DNA of 5,994 bases from Candidatus Hydrothermarchaeota archaeon (lineage in GTDB: Archaea > Hydrothermarchaeota > Hydrothermarchaeia > Hydrothermarchaeales > WAQR01), in contig WAQR01000117.1 of NCBI GenBank assembly GCA_015520145.1, forward strand, positions 1 through 5,994, read 5' to 3'. The notes below the pieces were generated by a model. The model worked only from the letters and a program-made list of their open reading frames with translations, made no database searches and was not told where the DNA came from. The position numbers were made by a program, and so were the translations under genes. Below, one piece after another: positions 5,781 to 5,994 of the stretch; position 1 is the stretch's first letter; the number at the start of each line of letters is the position of its first letter.

Positions 5781-5815
5781 ATGGAGGGTTTATGGGGGCT
5801 TTATGAAAGTTTATG
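5778..5815. repeat. Four phased TTTATG units in the divergent intergenic region
   Basis: TTTATG occurs at 5778, 5789, 5800 and 5810, with spacings of 11, 11 and 10 bp, about one helical turn each. Three of the four extend to TTTATGG. On the minus strand they read CATAAA. The array lies upstream of the TATA-like box of the signal peptidase gene and overlaps its edge. It is about 60 bp before the ppcA start, so it could affect either gene. Confidence 0.7.
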
Positions 5816-5833
5816 GAAACCATCCGCTTCCAG

Positions 5834-5865
5834 AAAATATGGCATTCGTTAACCTGTTTTAAAAA
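5834..5865 (+). promoter_or_regulatory. Candidate ppcA promoter elements
   Basis: Two AT-rich boxes precede ppcA: AAAATAT at 5834-5840 and TTTTAAAAA at 5857-5865. The first would place transcription start near 5863, leaving a short leader before the ATG at 5877. The second would place it near 5886, downstream of that ATG but just before the in-frame ATG at 5892. The choice of box therefore decides which start codon is used. This is by-eye assignment only. Confidence 0.3.
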
Positions 5866-5876
5866 CGTGGTTAGAA

Positions 5877-5994
5877 ATGAAGAATATTGAAATGAGGAAT
5901 ATTCCGCGATGTATGAGTACCCAGCATCCTGACAATGTAACGACGCCATTTTTTGCGCACAATAGTGCACTTGGCGGCGAGGACGAGATTCAGG
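5877..5994 (+). CDS. ppcA: Phosphoenolpyruvate carboxylase, archaeal type, N-terminal fragment (runs off the window)
   Basis: Only the first 39 codons are in the window. After MKNIEMRNI the peptide reads PRCMSTQHPDNV (10-21), then PFFAHN and GGEDEIQ. This matches the start of archaeal-type PEP carboxylase (PpcA), whose N-terminus carries the PR-x-MSTQHPDN signature. The enzyme makes oxaloacetate from phosphoenolpyruvate and bicarbonate in the cytoplasm and feeds the partial TCA pathway used for amino-acid synthesis in methanogens. It is much shorter than, and distinct from, the bacterial/plant enzyme. Two starts are possible: ATG 5877, and ATG 5892 (protein beginning MRNIPRCMS), which looks closer to the usual family start. 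Neither has a good Shine-Dalgarno site. The frame has a stop at 5850-5852, so the gene cannot begin further upstream than that. It is divergent from the signal peptidase gene, and the catalytic residues lie beyond the window. Confidence 0.9.
   Translation, partial: MKNIEMRNIPRCMSTQHPDNVTTPFFAHNSALGGEDEIQ

Noticed and set aside
5779..5970. Minus-strand open frame covering the divergent region and the ppcA start
   Set aside because: It overlaps the convincing PpcA N-terminus and the intergenic repeats, and its translation shows no recognisable domain.

Overview
The window looks like a euryarchaeal chromosome segment, most probably from a methanogen or a related methane- or alkane-oxidising lineage. 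The evidence is: an archaeal-type phosphoenolpyruvate carboxylase (PpcA) start at the right edge; a Sec11-like signal peptidase with a Ser/His active site; a tRNA gene without an encoded CCA end; GGTGAT-type Shine-Dalgarno sites beside apparently leaderless genes; AT-rich TATA-like boxes; and one TTG start. I cannot name the genus from this sequence.

Left part (1-2702, + strand). A tRNA-Gly(CCC) gene lies 21 bp upstream of a two-gene cell-envelope cluster. The first gene encodes a membrane-anchored DUF2334/NodB-fold polysaccharide-deacetylase-like protein. The second, which starts on TTG inside the end of the first, encodes a polytopic membrane protein that resembles GT-C-type glycosyltransferases. 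The pair probably acts on extracytoplasmic glycans, for example glycan trimming and sugar transfer from a lipid carrier. This is inference from the families.

Middle part (2724-5008, - strand, convergent with the left part). Reading 5'->3' on the minus strand, there is a stand-alone two-CBS-domain protein, then an AAA-type ATPase with an unusual Walker B box, then a protein with a very charged low-complexity N-terminus, a coiled coil and a possible winged helix. The last two are translationally coupled by a TAATG junction, and the CBS gene sits 17 bp upstream of the ATPase gene. This looks like one operon: a nucleotide-sensing subunit, an ATPase and a coiled-coil partner. I recognise no named system with this composition, so it is the best candidate here for something undescribed.

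Right part (5009-5994). A 132-bp spacer holds four GATAGC-type repeats at about 11-bp spacing and a perfect dyad over the Shine-Dalgarno site of the CBS gene. Next comes a minus-strand signal peptidase I gene. A divergent 133-bp intergenic region with four phased TTTATG units separates it from the start of ppcA (+), which runs off the window. The ppcA start region is itself a 15-bp near-duplication that creates two possible start codons.

No mobile element, CRISPR array, rRNA or clear pseudogene is seen.
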